A DNA stretch of 52,436 nt from Candidatus Rokuibacteriota bacterium. GTDB lineage: Bacteria; Methylomirabilota; Methylomirabilia; Rokubacteriales; CSP1-6. Position numbers and translations under genes: made by a program. The stretch spans positions 1-52,436 of the forward strand of contig QHSI01000119.1 of NCBI GenBank assembly GCA_003221515.1. The letters are read 5' to 3'. Numbering within the stretch: position 1 is the first letter of the stretch; each line of letters begins with the position of its first letter. Of this stretch, positions 25,387 through 34,233 are shown piece by piece. The notes beneath the pieces were generated by a model, which saw nothing but the letters and a program-made list of their open reading frames with translations, ran no database searches and was not told the origin of the DNA.

Positions 25387-25436
25387 TGGAGTTTCCCCCC
25401 CTCGCTCAATCGATTGTCGGCTCGGTTTCCTGCGGC

Positions 25437-25757
25437 TCACCGGGAGTTGCCGTCGAGGAGCTCCCCATCGACCTCGATGAAGACGATGGGCACGGCCCCG
25501 GCGTCGCGGTGGACCCAGATGGCCGAGGCCACGATTCCGGTCCGGCTGTCGAGGCCCTGCCAGACGCCGCCCGTCGGAGGACGGTCGCGACGGCTGCGCG
25601 CCACCTCGCGCTTGTATTCGGCGAATCCTTCGTGGGCGAGCGCTTCGACGACGTCGACGGGCTCCCCCGCCCACACGTGCTCGATCTCTGACCACTGCAT
25701 CTTGCCGTGATGGCGCAGCTCTTTCAGGCGCTCGCGAATTCCTGCGGTGTCGCTCAT
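25437..25757 (-). CDS. Small conserved-looking hypothetical protein
   Basis: 106 residues, not recognised. Soluble, mixed charge: IRERLKELRHHGKMQWSEIE, then EPVDVVEALAHEGFAEYKRE and a beta-rich end (GIVASAIWVHRDAGAVPIVF). Codon use is like that of the neighbours, and ATG 25757 has GGGAGGCG upstream, so it is likely a real gene. It lies 50 bp upstream of the phasin on the same strand and may be co-transcribed. Confidence 0.65.
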   Translation of the reverse strand: MSDTAGIRERLKELRHHGKMQWSEIEHVWAGEPVDVVEALAHEGFAEYKREVARSRRDRPPTGGVWQGLDSRTGIVASAIWVHRDAGAVPIVFIEVDGELLDGNSR

Positions 25758-25776
25758 CGGCGCCTCCCGTGTAGTC

Positions 25777-25892
25777 GCGCCTCGGCCGGCGGGGCCTGTT
25801 CGCATCGCTCGCCTGGGGCCTGGGGGTCCCAGCTCCCGGGCGGCCCTGCGGCTCGCACTGCGGCCCCGCGACGGCTGGCGGCGCGCACTGTG
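25777..25892 (+). repeat. Dispersed GC-rich intergenic repeat, family 1 copy B
   Basis: Near full-length partner of 10750-10864, same orientation, ending GCGCGCACTGTG. Lies upstream of the small hypothetical gene (which is on the other strand). No ORF. Confidence 0.8.
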
Positions 25893-26419
25893 TCTGCTTC
25901 TCAGATACCGCGTGTTCGGTTACCGCGCGGTGACGACTCGATCAACGTGCGATGACGTCGCGCCCGCATTCCGCCGAGAGTGCAGCAATGAGTCTGCCAG
26001 ATGTCGCCAGCCCGCCACGCGCACGCCCCAAGTGCGCGCGGAAACACGCGCTGGCCGGGCGTGTTCACGACCGGTCGTGCGGGTCCGTCGGGGGAGGTGT
26101 GTGGCCACCGAGCGCACGTGTGAGACGGTTTGCCACACTCCGCACCGCCGGACGCCGGGCAAAATCTTGACATCCTCACGAGGCAGAAATACGCTGGGCA
26201 CGTTATCGACATGAATTCCTCACCGCTCCTGAAACATTCTCGGCTCGGCCCGTCCGCGTTCCGACTCCTCGGCCGCGGCGTGTTCTGATCGCCGAGCTCC
26301 GCCACCCCGCGCGGCGTCGCGCTCGGGTGCCGCCGCGCTCGTTCGTCCCGATCAAACGCGAGTCTCACACGTGGACACGTTTATCCGTGGCGTCTAGGAA
26401 CCCGAGAGGAGAACACGGC
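25893..26419. other. Long upstream region of the sigma-54 activator
   Basis: About 530 bp with no gene I can support. It is less GC-rich in its 3' half and holds one good sigma-70-like promoter (26167-26195). The leader to ATG 26420 would be about 220 nt, long enough for regulation, but I see no known riboswitch pattern. Confidence 0.4.
26167..26195 (+). promoter_or_regulatory. Putative sigma-70 promoter upstream of sigma-54 activator
   Basis: TTGACA (26167-26172), 17-bp spacer, TACGCT (26190-26195). The -35 is a perfect consensus. Confidence 0.5.
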
Positions 26420-27466
<1,047 letters not shown>

Positions 27467-27471
27467 CCCCG

Positions 27472-27924
27472 TCAGCGCTTCTCGGCCGGCGTGGACGTGG
27501 CCGGCCCCATGCCCCACACCTGGATGATGGTCTCCTCGGTCTTGGCGCCGTCGTAGTGGACCTTGCCGCCGTAGTGGATGACATAGCTTCCCGCGGGCGC
27601 GGGCACGGTGCTCTCCGGGTCGAACTTCTCGCCGGTTCCCATCCACCAGGTGCCGGAGAGGACCGCGAAGAAGCGGTCGTTGGGATGGAAGTGCGGGCGG
27701 CTCATGTTCCCCGGGAGCCACTTGACGCGCACGACGTACGGGCCAGGCTTGCTGGGGTCGCCGAACAACACGGCCGACTCGTTCGTCCCCGCCGCGTTCC
27801 TCACCCACTTGATCTCTTCGGGGGTCTTGAAATCGACCGCGGCGCGGTCGATGTCGCCGGCGCCGTAGCCCGAGGGCACGGCCAGCGCGAGGAGCAGAAC
27901 GGTGAGGAAGATCGTGCGGGTCAT
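27472..27924 (-). CDS. Secreted cupin-domain protein
   Basis: 150 residues. N-terminal signal peptide (MTRTIFLTVLLLALAVPSGYGA), then one cupin barrel: motif 1 is PHFHPNDRFFAVLSGTWW (H, H and E/D type) and motif 2 SYVIHYGGKVHYDG. Likely a small metal-binding periplasmic barrel; the reaction is unknown. AAGGAG precedes ATG 27924. Two TATACT boxes lie just upstream. Confidence 0.88.
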   Translation of the reverse strand: MTRTIFLTVLLLALAVPSGYGAGDIDRAAVDFKTPEEIKWVRNAAGTNESAVLFGDPSKPGPYVVRVKWLPGNMSRPHFHPNDRFFAVLSGTWWMGTGEKFDPESTVPAPAGSYVIHYGGKVHYDGAKTEETIIQVWGMGPATSTPAEKR

Positions 27925-27935
27925 GAGGTCTCCTT

Positions 27936-27950
27936 AGTATAGCGAGTATA
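27936..27950 (-). promoter_or_regulatory. Tandem TATACT -10 boxes of the cupin gene
   Basis: TATACT at 27945-27950 and again at 27936-27941, nine bases apart. The upstream box would give a leader of about 14 nt carrying AAGGAG. Either could be used. Confidence 0.4.
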
Positions 27951-27957
27951 GCGCCGG

Positions 27958-27986
27958 TTGACTTGCCCCTCGGCAGCCGCTACGGT
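27958..27986 (+). promoter_or_regulatory. Putative sigma-70 promoter of Gfo/Idh gene
   Basis: TTGACT (27958-27963), 17-bp spacer, TACGGT (27981-27986), then seven bases to ATG 27994. Predicts a leaderless mRNA; there is no ribosome site before the ATG. Confidence 0.5.
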
Positions 27987-27993
27987 CTCGCGG

Positions 27994-29058
27994 ATGGACC
28001 GAGTGCGTCTCGCGATCGTCGGCTGCGGCAACATCTCTCAGCTCAACGCGCCCGGGTATCTCCAGCACCCGCGCTGCGACGTGGTCGCCCTGTGCGACAT
28101 CGACTCCGAGCGCGCCAAGCGGCGCGCCCGCGAGTGGTCCATCACGCCGCGCATCTACACGGACCTGGCGCAGGTGCTGGACGACCGCGCGGTCGACGCC
28201 GTCGAGCTGCTCACGCCCACCTGGCTGCACGCGGAGCAGATCGTGGCGGCGCTGGAGGCGGGCAAGCACGTGTCGTGTCAGAAGCCGCTGGCCGTTTCCG
28301 TCGCCGAGGCCGACCGGATCGCCGCCGCGGTGACCCGCGCGCGGACCACGTTCCGCGTCACCGAGAACTTCCTCTACTACCCGCCGATCGTGAAGGCCAA
28401 GGAGCTGCTCGACGCCGGCGTCATCGGTGAGCCGTCACTGGTGCGGATCCACACCACGCGCGTCCAGCACATCTCGGGGCAGGTGATGGACCTCGACCCC
28501 GACGCGATGGTCTGGCGCCGCGATCGCGGGCGAAATCCGGGCGGGCCGCTCTACGACGACGGCGTGCACAAGTACGCGACGGCCGCGTACTGGATCGGCG
28601 AGATCGGTGAGATCTCGGCCATCGTGACCCACGGCGCCGACATCATCACGGAGACGCCGGCGGCGGCGATGTGGCGCTTCAAGGGGCGCGATTGCCTGGG
28701 GATCATCGACTACACCGACGCTCCCGAGATGACGATTCGCTCGCGCTACTACCGCGCCGACGAGTTCTTCGAGATCCACGGCAGCCGCGGGATCATCTGG
28801 GTCACCCGGTGCACCGGCGAGATGCTCGACTTGCCGGCGGTGGTGGTGATCCGCGGCGCCGAGACGGTGAGCCACCAGGTGGGGACCGACTGGCGCCTCG
28901 GGTTCGACGGCGCGGCGGTGGACTTCGTCGACGGCCTGCTCGCGGGCCGGCAGCCGCGGCAGGACGTGCAGGAAGCGAAGCGGATCCTCCAGGTGCCGCT
29001 GGCGATCTACGAAGCCGCGCGCACCGGACGCGCCGTCGCGCCGGAGTCGGTCACGTAG
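27994..29058 (+). CDS. Gfo/Idh/MocA-family NAD(P)-dependent oxidoreductase
   Basis: 354-residue Rossmann oxidoreductase acting on a sugar or polyol-like substrate. N-terminal nucleotide fold: LAIVGCGNISQLNAPGYLQH (4-23), VVALCDIDSERAKRRA. EAGKHVSCQKPLAVSVAEAD carries the conserved E-K-P motif (K in QKPL). YDDGVHKYATAAYWIGEIGE gives the D-x3-H typical of the catalytic region. Start ATG 27994. Shares a short divergent region with the cupin gene. Confidence 0.92.
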   Translation: MDRVRLAIVGCGNISQLNAPGYLQHPRCDVVALCDIDSERAKRRAREWSITPRIYTDLAQVLDDRAVDAVELLTPTWLHAEQIVAALEAGKHVSCQKPLAVSVAEADRIAAAVTRARTTFRVTENFLYYPPIVKAKELLDAGVIGEPSLVRIHTTRVQHISGQVMDLDPDAMVWRRDRGRNPGGPLYDDGVHKYATAAYWIGEIGEISAIVTHGADIITETPAAAMWRFKGRDCLGIIDYTDAPEMTIRSRYYRADEFFEIHGSRGIIWVTRCTGEMLDLPAVVVIRGAETVSHQVGTDWRLGFDGAAVDFVDGLLAGRQPRQDVQEAKRILQVPLAIYEAARTGRAVAPESVT

Positions 29059-29063
29059 ACCGC

Positions 29064-29124
29064 GCAGTGCGCGCCGCAGGCCGTCGCGGGGCTGGGGCGG
29101 CTTGCCGGCGGCGCCGCGAGGTAA
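29064..29124 (-). repeat. Dispersed repeat family 1, shortened copy D (inverted)
   Basis: Read on the minus strand it contains CCCCAGCCCCGCGACGGCCT and GCGGCGCGCACTGCG, matching the right halves of copies A and B, with the left half missing. Fills the gap between convergent Gfo/Idh and topoisomerase genes. Confidence 0.6.
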
Positions 29125-29127
29125 GAA

Positions 29128-30246
29128 CTACGCGGGAGGATTCACACGGCCGTTGGTAGGCGCCGTAGCCCCTCGCGTCCGTTTTCTCGTGAGCAGCGCG
29201 AGCAGCGCTCGCTCCTCGGGACGCAGCGTCGGGCCCGCCGCGCTCGGCGTATGCTCGCGCGGACCGCGCAGCGCGGATCCCAGGTACGCCTCCACGACGG
29301 CCGGGTGGATGTAGCAGTTCCGGCTGACGGTCGGCGTGTTCCGGAGGCGCTCGGCCACGGCGGCCACCGCGAGATTGACGTTCTTCTTGGTCGGCGGCGC
29401 GCTATCGGCGCCGGCGATGCGCAGGGCGGCCAGGGCCAGCACCGTCCCGGCCCAGGTTCGGAAATCCTTCGCGGTGAATTCGCTCCCGGTGATCTGGCGG
29501 ACGTACTCGTTGACGTCGGCCGAATCGATCGTCTGCCGCTCGCCGGCTTCGTCGACGTACTGGAAGAGCTCGTGGCCCGGCAGCTCCTGACAGCGCCGCA
29601 CGACGGCGGCCACGCGCCCGTCGTTGACGTCGACGGTGTGGAGCTTGCCGCCCTTGCCGCGGAACTCGAAGCGCAGGCGCTGGCCGCGAATACGGACGTG
29701 GCGGCTCCGGAGCGTCGTCAGCCCGTAGGAGCCGTTGTGCCGCGCGTACTCCGGGTTCCCGACCCGGACGAGCGTGGTCTCCAGGAGGTGAACGACGGTC
29801 GCGAGCACCTTCTCGCGCTCGTGGCCGGCGCGCCGCATGTCCAGACTGACCCGACGCCGAATGCGGGGCAACGCGCGGCCGAACTCGGCGAGCCTGGCAT
29901 ACTTTGTCTCATCACGGACTTCACGCCAGCGCGGATGGTACCGGTACTGCTTTCGCCCGCGAGCATCGCGGCCCACGGCCTGGATGTGACCGGTGGCCGT
30001 GGGACAGATCCACACGTCCATCCACGCCGGAGGAATGGCGATCGAGCGGATTCGCTGAAGCGTCTGCGGATCGGTCACCTCCGTGCCGTCGGCGCTCGAG
30101 TACTTGAAGCCGCGCCCGACACGGATGCGCTGGATGCCGGGCCTCGCGTCGCTCACGTAGCGCAGTCGCGCCGCCGCGGCCGCCTCGACCGCGCCGTTGG
30201 CGGGCGTCTCCTGCGTCTGAGGTGACGTCGATGACGGGCCCATCAT
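29128..30246 (-). CDS. DNA topoisomerase IB
   Basis: 372-residue poxvirus/Deinococcus-type topoisomerase IB that relaxes supercoils through a 3'-phosphotyrosyl link. IPPAWMDVWICPTATGHIQA and DARGRKQYRYHPRWREVRDE are the N-terminal DNA-clamp motifs. SYGLTTLRSRHVRIRG carries the first catalytic arginine, FRGKGGK the lysine, and FTAKDFRTWAGTVLALAAL the second arginine. The nucleophile is Y312 in SRNCYIHPAVVEAYL. The N-terminal 25 residues are a disordered extension. Start ATG 30246 or 30243. Often seen near DNA-repair genes; here the PolX-like gene diverges from it. Confidence 0.95.
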   Translation of the reverse strand: MMGPSSTSPQTQETPANGAVEAAAAARLRYVSDARPGIQRIRVGRGFKYSSADGTEVTDPQTLQRIRSIAIPPAWMDVWICPTATGHIQAVGRDARGRKQYRYHPRWREVRDETKYARLAEFGRALPRIRRRVSLDMRRAGHEREKVLATVVHLLETTLVRVGNPEYARHNGSYGLTTLRSRHVRIRGQRLRFEFRGKGGKLHTVDVNDGRVAAVVRRCQELPGHELFQYVDEAGERQTIDSADVNEYVRQITGSEFTAKDFRTWAGTVLALAALRIAGADSAPPTKKNVNLAVAAVAERLRNTPTVSRNCYIHPAVVEAYLGSALRGPREHTPSAAGPTLRPEERALLALLTRKRTRGATAPTNGRVNPPA

Positions 30247-30282
30247 CCCTGGCTAGAGCAACTTCGATACCACTTTTATGGC

Positions 30283-30334
30283 CGTGCCTCGGCCGGTGGG
30301 GCCCCAGCCCCGCCACGGCCTGCGGCGCGCACTG
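30283..30334 (+). repeat. Dispersed repeat family 1, shortened copy C
   Basis: Begins GTGCCTCGGCCGGTGGGG and ends GCGGCGCGCACTG, joining the two ends of copies A and B with the middle removed. It finishes two bases before ATG 30337 of the PolX-like gene. Confidence 0.65.
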
Positions 30335-30336
30335 CC

Positions 30337-31977
30337 ATGGCTGATCGGCTGGGGATCGTCCGGGCCCTGCGCGAGATGGCCACGCTCCTCGAGGTCGCCG
30401 GCCAGGAGCCGTTCAGGGCCCGCGCTTACGCGCGGGGCGCCGAAGCTCTGGAACGTCTCGACGCCGACCTGGGACGCCTCGTGGAGGACCGCCGTCTCAC
30501 CGAGATCTCCGGCATCGGCCCGGGGCTCGCCGGGATGATCTCGGAGCTCTATCGCACCGGACGCTCGGACGTGCTCGAGGAGCAGCGCCGACGCGTGCCG
30601 CCGCTCGCGCAGGCACTTCACGGCATTCCTCGCCTCGGGCTCGCGAAGATCGCCGCGCTGCAGGACGCACTTGGCGTCGAGACGATCGAGGACCTCGAGG
30701 CGGCGTGTGAAGCCGGCCGCGTGCGCGCGGTGAAGGGCATGGGCGAGAAAACCGAGCGTGTGATCCTCGAGCACATTCGCCGGCGACGCGAGCCAGAGGC
30801 GCGACGCGCGCTCCTGCCCGAAGCGCTCGCCGCGGCCCAGACCATGCGCGCCCATTTGCGCGGGGCACCAGGCGCGCAGGAGGTCGAGGTCGCCGGGGAT
30901 CTCCGCCGCTTGACGGAATCCGTTGACAGCCTGTCCCTGGTTGTCGCGTCCGATAGCCAGGTCGACACAATGAACGACGCGCGCCAGGCTCCCGCCACAG
31001 GCCTTCCCGTCAGCGTGAGCGTCGTGCCCCGCGCAGCGTACGCCACCGCGCTGCTGCGGGCCACCGGCTCCGCGGCGCACGTGCAGCACTTGGAACGCCT
31101 GGCCCGGCGACGCGGTGTTCCTCTCGAGGGCGAGAGCGAAGCGGAGATCTACCATCGCCTGGGGCTGCCGTTCATCCCGCCGGAGCTTCGAGAGGACGAG
31201 GGCGAGGTCGAGGCGGCCATGACGGGAGCCTTGCCCACGGATCTGGTGACCGAGGCCGACATCCGCGGCTTCGTCCATTGCCACACCGTGTACAGCGACG
31301 GCCGGCACACCGTGGCGCAGATGGCAAAGGCCGCCGACGCGCTCGGGATGGAGTACCTGACGATCACCGATCACTCGATGTCGGCCGCGTACGCGGGCGG
31401 TCTCTCCGTCGATCGGCTCGAGGCGCAGTGGGAGGAGATCGCGCGGGTCCAGGAAACCGTCGCGGTACGGCTCCTGCGCGGCACCGAGTCGGACATCCTG
31501 GCCGATGGCGGCCTCGACTATCCAGACGCCGTCCTGGAGCGCCTCGACGTGATCATCGCCAGCATCCACCGCCGGCACCGCATGGACGCCAGCCAGATGA
31601 CGCAGCGCCTCGTGCGGGCCATGGAGCTGCCGGTCTTCAAGATCTGGGGCCACGCGCTCGGGCGCCTCATCCTCTCGCGGCCACCCGTCGAGTGCCGCGT
31701 CGAAGAAGTCCTCGACGCGGTGGCGGCCAGCCGCGCCGCCGTGGAGATCAACGGCGACCCCAAACGGCTCGACCTGGCCCCGCGGTGGCTCCGGGCCGCT
31801 CGGGAGCGCGGCATTCGCTTCGTCGTCTCGACGGACGCTCACGCGGTGGCCGAGCTCGCCAACCTCCAGTACGGTGTCGCCATGGCGCGGCGCGGCTGGA
31901 TTGGGCGGGACGAGGTGCTCAACACGCTGCCCGCCGACGCGTTCGTCCGGGCGGTGGCGCCGGTCACTCGCGCGTGA
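30337..31977 (+). CDS. PolX-like protein with PHP phosphoesterase domain and degenerate polymerase site
   Basis: 546 residues with the layout of bacterial family X DNA polymerases: helical/HhH part (1-100, GRLVEDRRLTEISGIGPGLAG), a polymerase palm (about 180-250) and a C-terminal PHP domain (about 311-540). The PHP metal residues are present: H314-C-H316, YLTITDHS, and VSTDAHAV near the end, supporting 3'-5' exonuclease or AP-endonuclease activity. The palm lacks its metal aspartates: GDLRRLTESVDSLSLVV replaces GSxRRxxxxxxDxD, with S198 and S200 at the Asp positions; the third (near S226/S228) also looks lost. Polymerase activity is therefore unlikely. Starts right after a repeat copy, with no ribosome site. 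Confidence 0.9.
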   Translation: MADRLGIVRALREMATLLEVAGQEPFRARAYARGAEALERLDADLGRLVEDRRLTEISGIGPGLAGMISELYRTGRSDVLEEQRRRVPPLAQALHGIPRLGLAKIAALQDALGVETIEDLEAACEAGRVRAVKGMGEKTERVILEHIRRRREPEARRALLPEALAAAQTMRAHLRGAPGAQEVEVAGDLRRLTESVDSLSLVVASDSQVDTMNDARQAPATGLPVSVSVVPRAAYATALLRATGSAAHVQHLERLARRRGVPLEGESEAEIYHRLGLPFIPPELREDEGEVEAAMTGALPTDLVTEADIRGFVHCHTVYSDGRHTVAQMAKAADALGMEYLTITDHSMSAAYAGGLSVDRLEAQWEEIARVQETVAVRLLRGTESDILADGGLDYPDAVLERLDVIIASIHRRHRMDASQMTQRLVRAMELPVFKIWGHALGRLILSRPPVECRVEEVLDAVAASRAAVEINGDPKRLDLAPRWLRAARERGIRFVVSTDAHAVAELANLQYGVAMARRGWIGRDEVLNTLPADAFVRAVAPVTRA

Positions 31978-32609
31978 GCCGCATTTTCCTGCTCTCGCCG
32001 GCGCACTGCGGGGGAGAGCGCGCCCGGCTCGTCCTCAACGATCGAGCCGCCTTCGATCTCGCGCGACGAGTTCGCGGCGGCGCGGGCGCGCCGATCGGCG
32101 AGGTCTTCTCGTTCTTCAGCGGGCTCTACTTCCGCGGCAAGCTGGCGTACGCGCGCGCGTTCGCGCGCCCACCCCACGGTGGCGTGGGGATCTACGTCAT
32201 CACACCCACCGAAGGGCTGCGGCCCGCCGACGAGCCGGTCGATCTCGACCGGCTCCGACGATTCGCCAGCGTCGACATCGCCGGCGACGATCCGCGCTAT
32301 CGCACGCCGCTCGATCGTGACGCGCGCCGGCTCGCCGAGCGGATCGAGACGGACGGCGAGGTGATCTTGCTCGGCAGCATCGCGACGGGCAAGTACGTGG
32401 AACCGCTCATGGCCGCGCTCGGCGAACGGCTGCGATTCCCGCTGGACTTCGTCGGACGCGGCGACATGAGCCGCGGAGGCCTTCTGCTGCGGTGCGCGCG
32501 GGCGGGAACCGAGCTGACCTACGTCGGCATTCGCGACGCGGTCCGCCGCGGACCCCGCCCGCCTCGACTGCGTCCTTCTACGCCGGCTCGATCCCGACGA
32601 TCTCGTTGA
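31974..32609 (+). CDS. Hypothetical protein coupled to PolX-like gene
   Basis: 211 residues, not recognised. GTG 31974 overlaps the preceding stop (GTGA), so translation is coupled. It reads SRIFLLSPAHCGGERARLVL, EVFSFFSGLYFRGKLAYARA, GIYVITPTEGLRPADEPVDL and DGEVILLGSIATGKYVEPLM, which resembles a nucleotide- or nucleobase-processing alpha/beta protein in style. The basic C-terminus (after ELTYVGIRDAV) overlaps the 3' end of the convergent seleno-AhpD gene by 32 bp. The tight pairing suggests a role with the PolX/PHP protein, perhaps in repair. Confidence 0.75.
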   Translation: MSRIFLLSPAHCGGERARLVLNDRAAFDLARRVRGGAGAPIGEVFSFFSGLYFRGKLAYARAFARPPHGGVGIYVITPTEGLRPADEPVDLDRLRRFASVDIAGDDPRYRTPLDRDARRLAERIETDGEVILLGSIATGKYVEPLMAALGERLRFPLDFVGRGDMSRGGLLLRCARAGTELTYVGIRDAVRRGPRPPRLRPSTPARSRRSR

Positions 32610-33096
32610 AGCGCCCGAAGCCGATGTAGAGCGTCGCGTGGGCGACCAGCTCGACGATCTCGGCCTCGGTGAAGTGCCGTCGTATCTCCGACCAGAGCGC
32701 GTCGTCGACCTTCTGATGGTCGACCGCGAGCTTCTCGGCGAACCGGATCCCGGCGCGCTCGCGCGGGGTCAGCAGAGTCGACGTTTCGTCGTCGATCGCG
32801 GCGATCTTCGCTTCCGTCACCCCCGCATGCCGGGCCCCGGCATAGCGTACGGTGAGTCAGTAGCGACACGCGTTGAGCGCGGCGATCTTCAGCCGCACCA
32901 GCTCGCGGAGCCCCGGGTCGATCGTGCCCTCACGCGCGAGCGTTCCGCGGAAGGCCGCCAACGCTTTCACCACCGCCGGGTTCCTGGCGTAGGTGCGCGT
33001 GCTCGCCGAGGTACCGGACTGGCGCTCGGCCTCTTCGCACAGGTGCCGGATCTCCCCGTCGACCTCGTGAACGCCCAGCGGATCCATCCTCGGCAT
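32578..33096 (-). CDS. AhpD-like (CMD family) selenoprotein with CxxU motif, Sec80
   Basis: Predicted thiol/selenol redox enzyme of the peroxidase-related CMD family. From ATG 33096 (AAAGGAGCC upstream) the frame runs to TAG at 32578 with one in-frame TGA at 32857-32859. Before it: GLRELVRLKIAALNACRY; after it: LTVRYAGARHAGVTEAKIAA, exactly the family text around C-x-x-C. So the second cysteine of the pair is encoded as UGA: C77-R-Y-U80. The whole product is 172 residues, normal length, including LVAHATLYIGFGRFNEIVGI at the end. A SECIS-like hairpin follows at once. It is the last gene of a unit with a lactonase-like and a BNR protein. A conventional call would give two pieces of about 79 residues each. 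Confidence 0.93.
32826..32859 (-). promoter_or_regulatory. Sec UGA codon and bacterial SECIS element (AhpD-like)
   Basis: UGA at 32857-32859. On the mRNA, AUGCCGG-GGC-CCGGCAU forms a perfect 7-bp stem (plus an outer U-G pair, 32844 to 32826) with a three-base loop beginning with G. The loop starts after 20 nt, within the bacterial SECIS limits. The stem encodes YAGARHA. Confidence 0.85.
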
Positions 33097-33128
33097 CGTG
33101 GCTCCTTTTGTTATGGGCGCGCCTCGGG

Positions 33129-34214
33129 CTACGGGAGATCGACGATCTCGATCCAGTTCGGGTTCTTGCCCATCGGATACTCCTTGAGCTTGGTGAGCTT
33201 GCCGCTGGTCTGGTCGATCGCGTAGCTCGACATGGCGTGGGACAGCTGGCCGACCGCCAGCAGGTAGCGGCCTGACGTGTCGATCGCGAAGCCGCGCGGC
33301 TGTTTTTCGGTCGGCACGCTGCCGAACGAGGTCAGCGTGCCCTTCATTGCGTCGACGGCGAAGCCGGCCAGCGTGCTCGACGTGCGCTCCGACGCGTAGA
33401 GGAACTTACCGTCCGGCGTGATGTGCAGGTCGGCGGCCGACGGCTTGCCCTCGAAGCCGGGCGGTAGCGCGCTGACGGACTGCTTCTGCGTGAGGTCGCC
33501 GGTGGCCCCGTGATAGTCGAACACGTAGACGGCGCCGTCGAGCTCGCCCACGACGTAGACGATCTTGCCACCGGGGTGATAGACGAAGTGGCGCGGACCG
33601 GCCTTGGCCTTCACTTCGGCCGCCGGCGACGTCGTGGGCGCCAGCTTGCCGGTCGCCGCGTCGAACGTGAACTGGTTGACCCGGTCGTTGCCGAGCGTGG
33701 GCACGAGCACGTGGCGGTTGGCCGCGTCGGCCATGATCGCGTGCGCGTTGGGATAGTTCGGCAGCACCTGCTGCGGCGGCTGCACCGTGCCGGCAGGCCC
33801 GATCGGGTTCACGGTGACCTTGTGACCGGGGTACGACGCACCGAGCAGGAAGCGGCCCGTCCGGTCGGTGGCGATGTAGGCCAGGCTGTCGGCGAGGGGA
33901 CCGCTGGCGACGTGCTTGAGCCGGCCGCTCGCCTGATCGATGGCGAAGCCCGCGGCGACCTTCGGCTCGCCGCGCGTGCCGACGTAGAGGAAGCGGCGGT
34001 CGGGACTCACCGACATCGGCGTCGAGATGCCCGGCTTCTCGATGCCGGGGATCGCGACCCTCTCCACGACCGTGAGGTCGCCGCGCTGCCGATCGAGCTG
34101 GAGCACGTAGATCTCGTTGCTCTCGGCGTTGCCGACGTACACGAACGTGGCGGCCGCCGCGGGGGACGCCATCAGCGCACCCAGGACCAGGAGAATCGCG
34201 GTGAGCAATGCCAT
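33129..34214 (-). CDS. Secreted lactonase-family beta-propeller (6-phosphogluconolactonase-like)
   Basis: 361 residues. Signal peptide MALLTAILLVLGALMASPAA, then a seven-bladed propeller of the YbhE/Pgl lactonase_7 type with repeated blades: FVYVGNAESNEIYVLQLD, SVSPDRRFLYVGTRGEPKVA, ITPDGKFLYASERTSSTLAG, AIDTSGRYLLAVGQLSHAMS. Export argues against a role in the pentose phosphate pathway; a lactonase or scaffold role outside the cytoplasm is more likely. Middle gene of the BNR-lactonase-selenoprotein unit, 19 bp after the BNR gene. Confidence 0.9.
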   Translation of the reverse strand: MALLTAILLVLGALMASPAAAATFVYVGNAESNEIYVLQLDRQRGDLTVVERVAIPGIEKPGISTPMSVSPDRRFLYVGTRGEPKVAAGFAIDQASGRLKHVASGPLADSLAYIATDRTGRFLLGASYPGHKVTVNPIGPAGTVQPPQQVLPNYPNAHAIMADAANRHVLVPTLGNDRVNQFTFDAATGKLAPTTSPAAEVKAKAGPRHFVYHPGGKIVYVVGELDGAVYVFDYHGATGDLTQKQSVSALPPGFEGKPSAADLHITPDGKFLYASERTSSTLAGFAVDAMKGTLTSFGSVPTEKQPRGFAIDTSGRYLLAVGQLSHAMSSYAIDQTSGKLTKLKEYPMGKNPNWIEIVDLP

Positions 34215-34233
34215 GACATCCTCCGTTCAGGCT

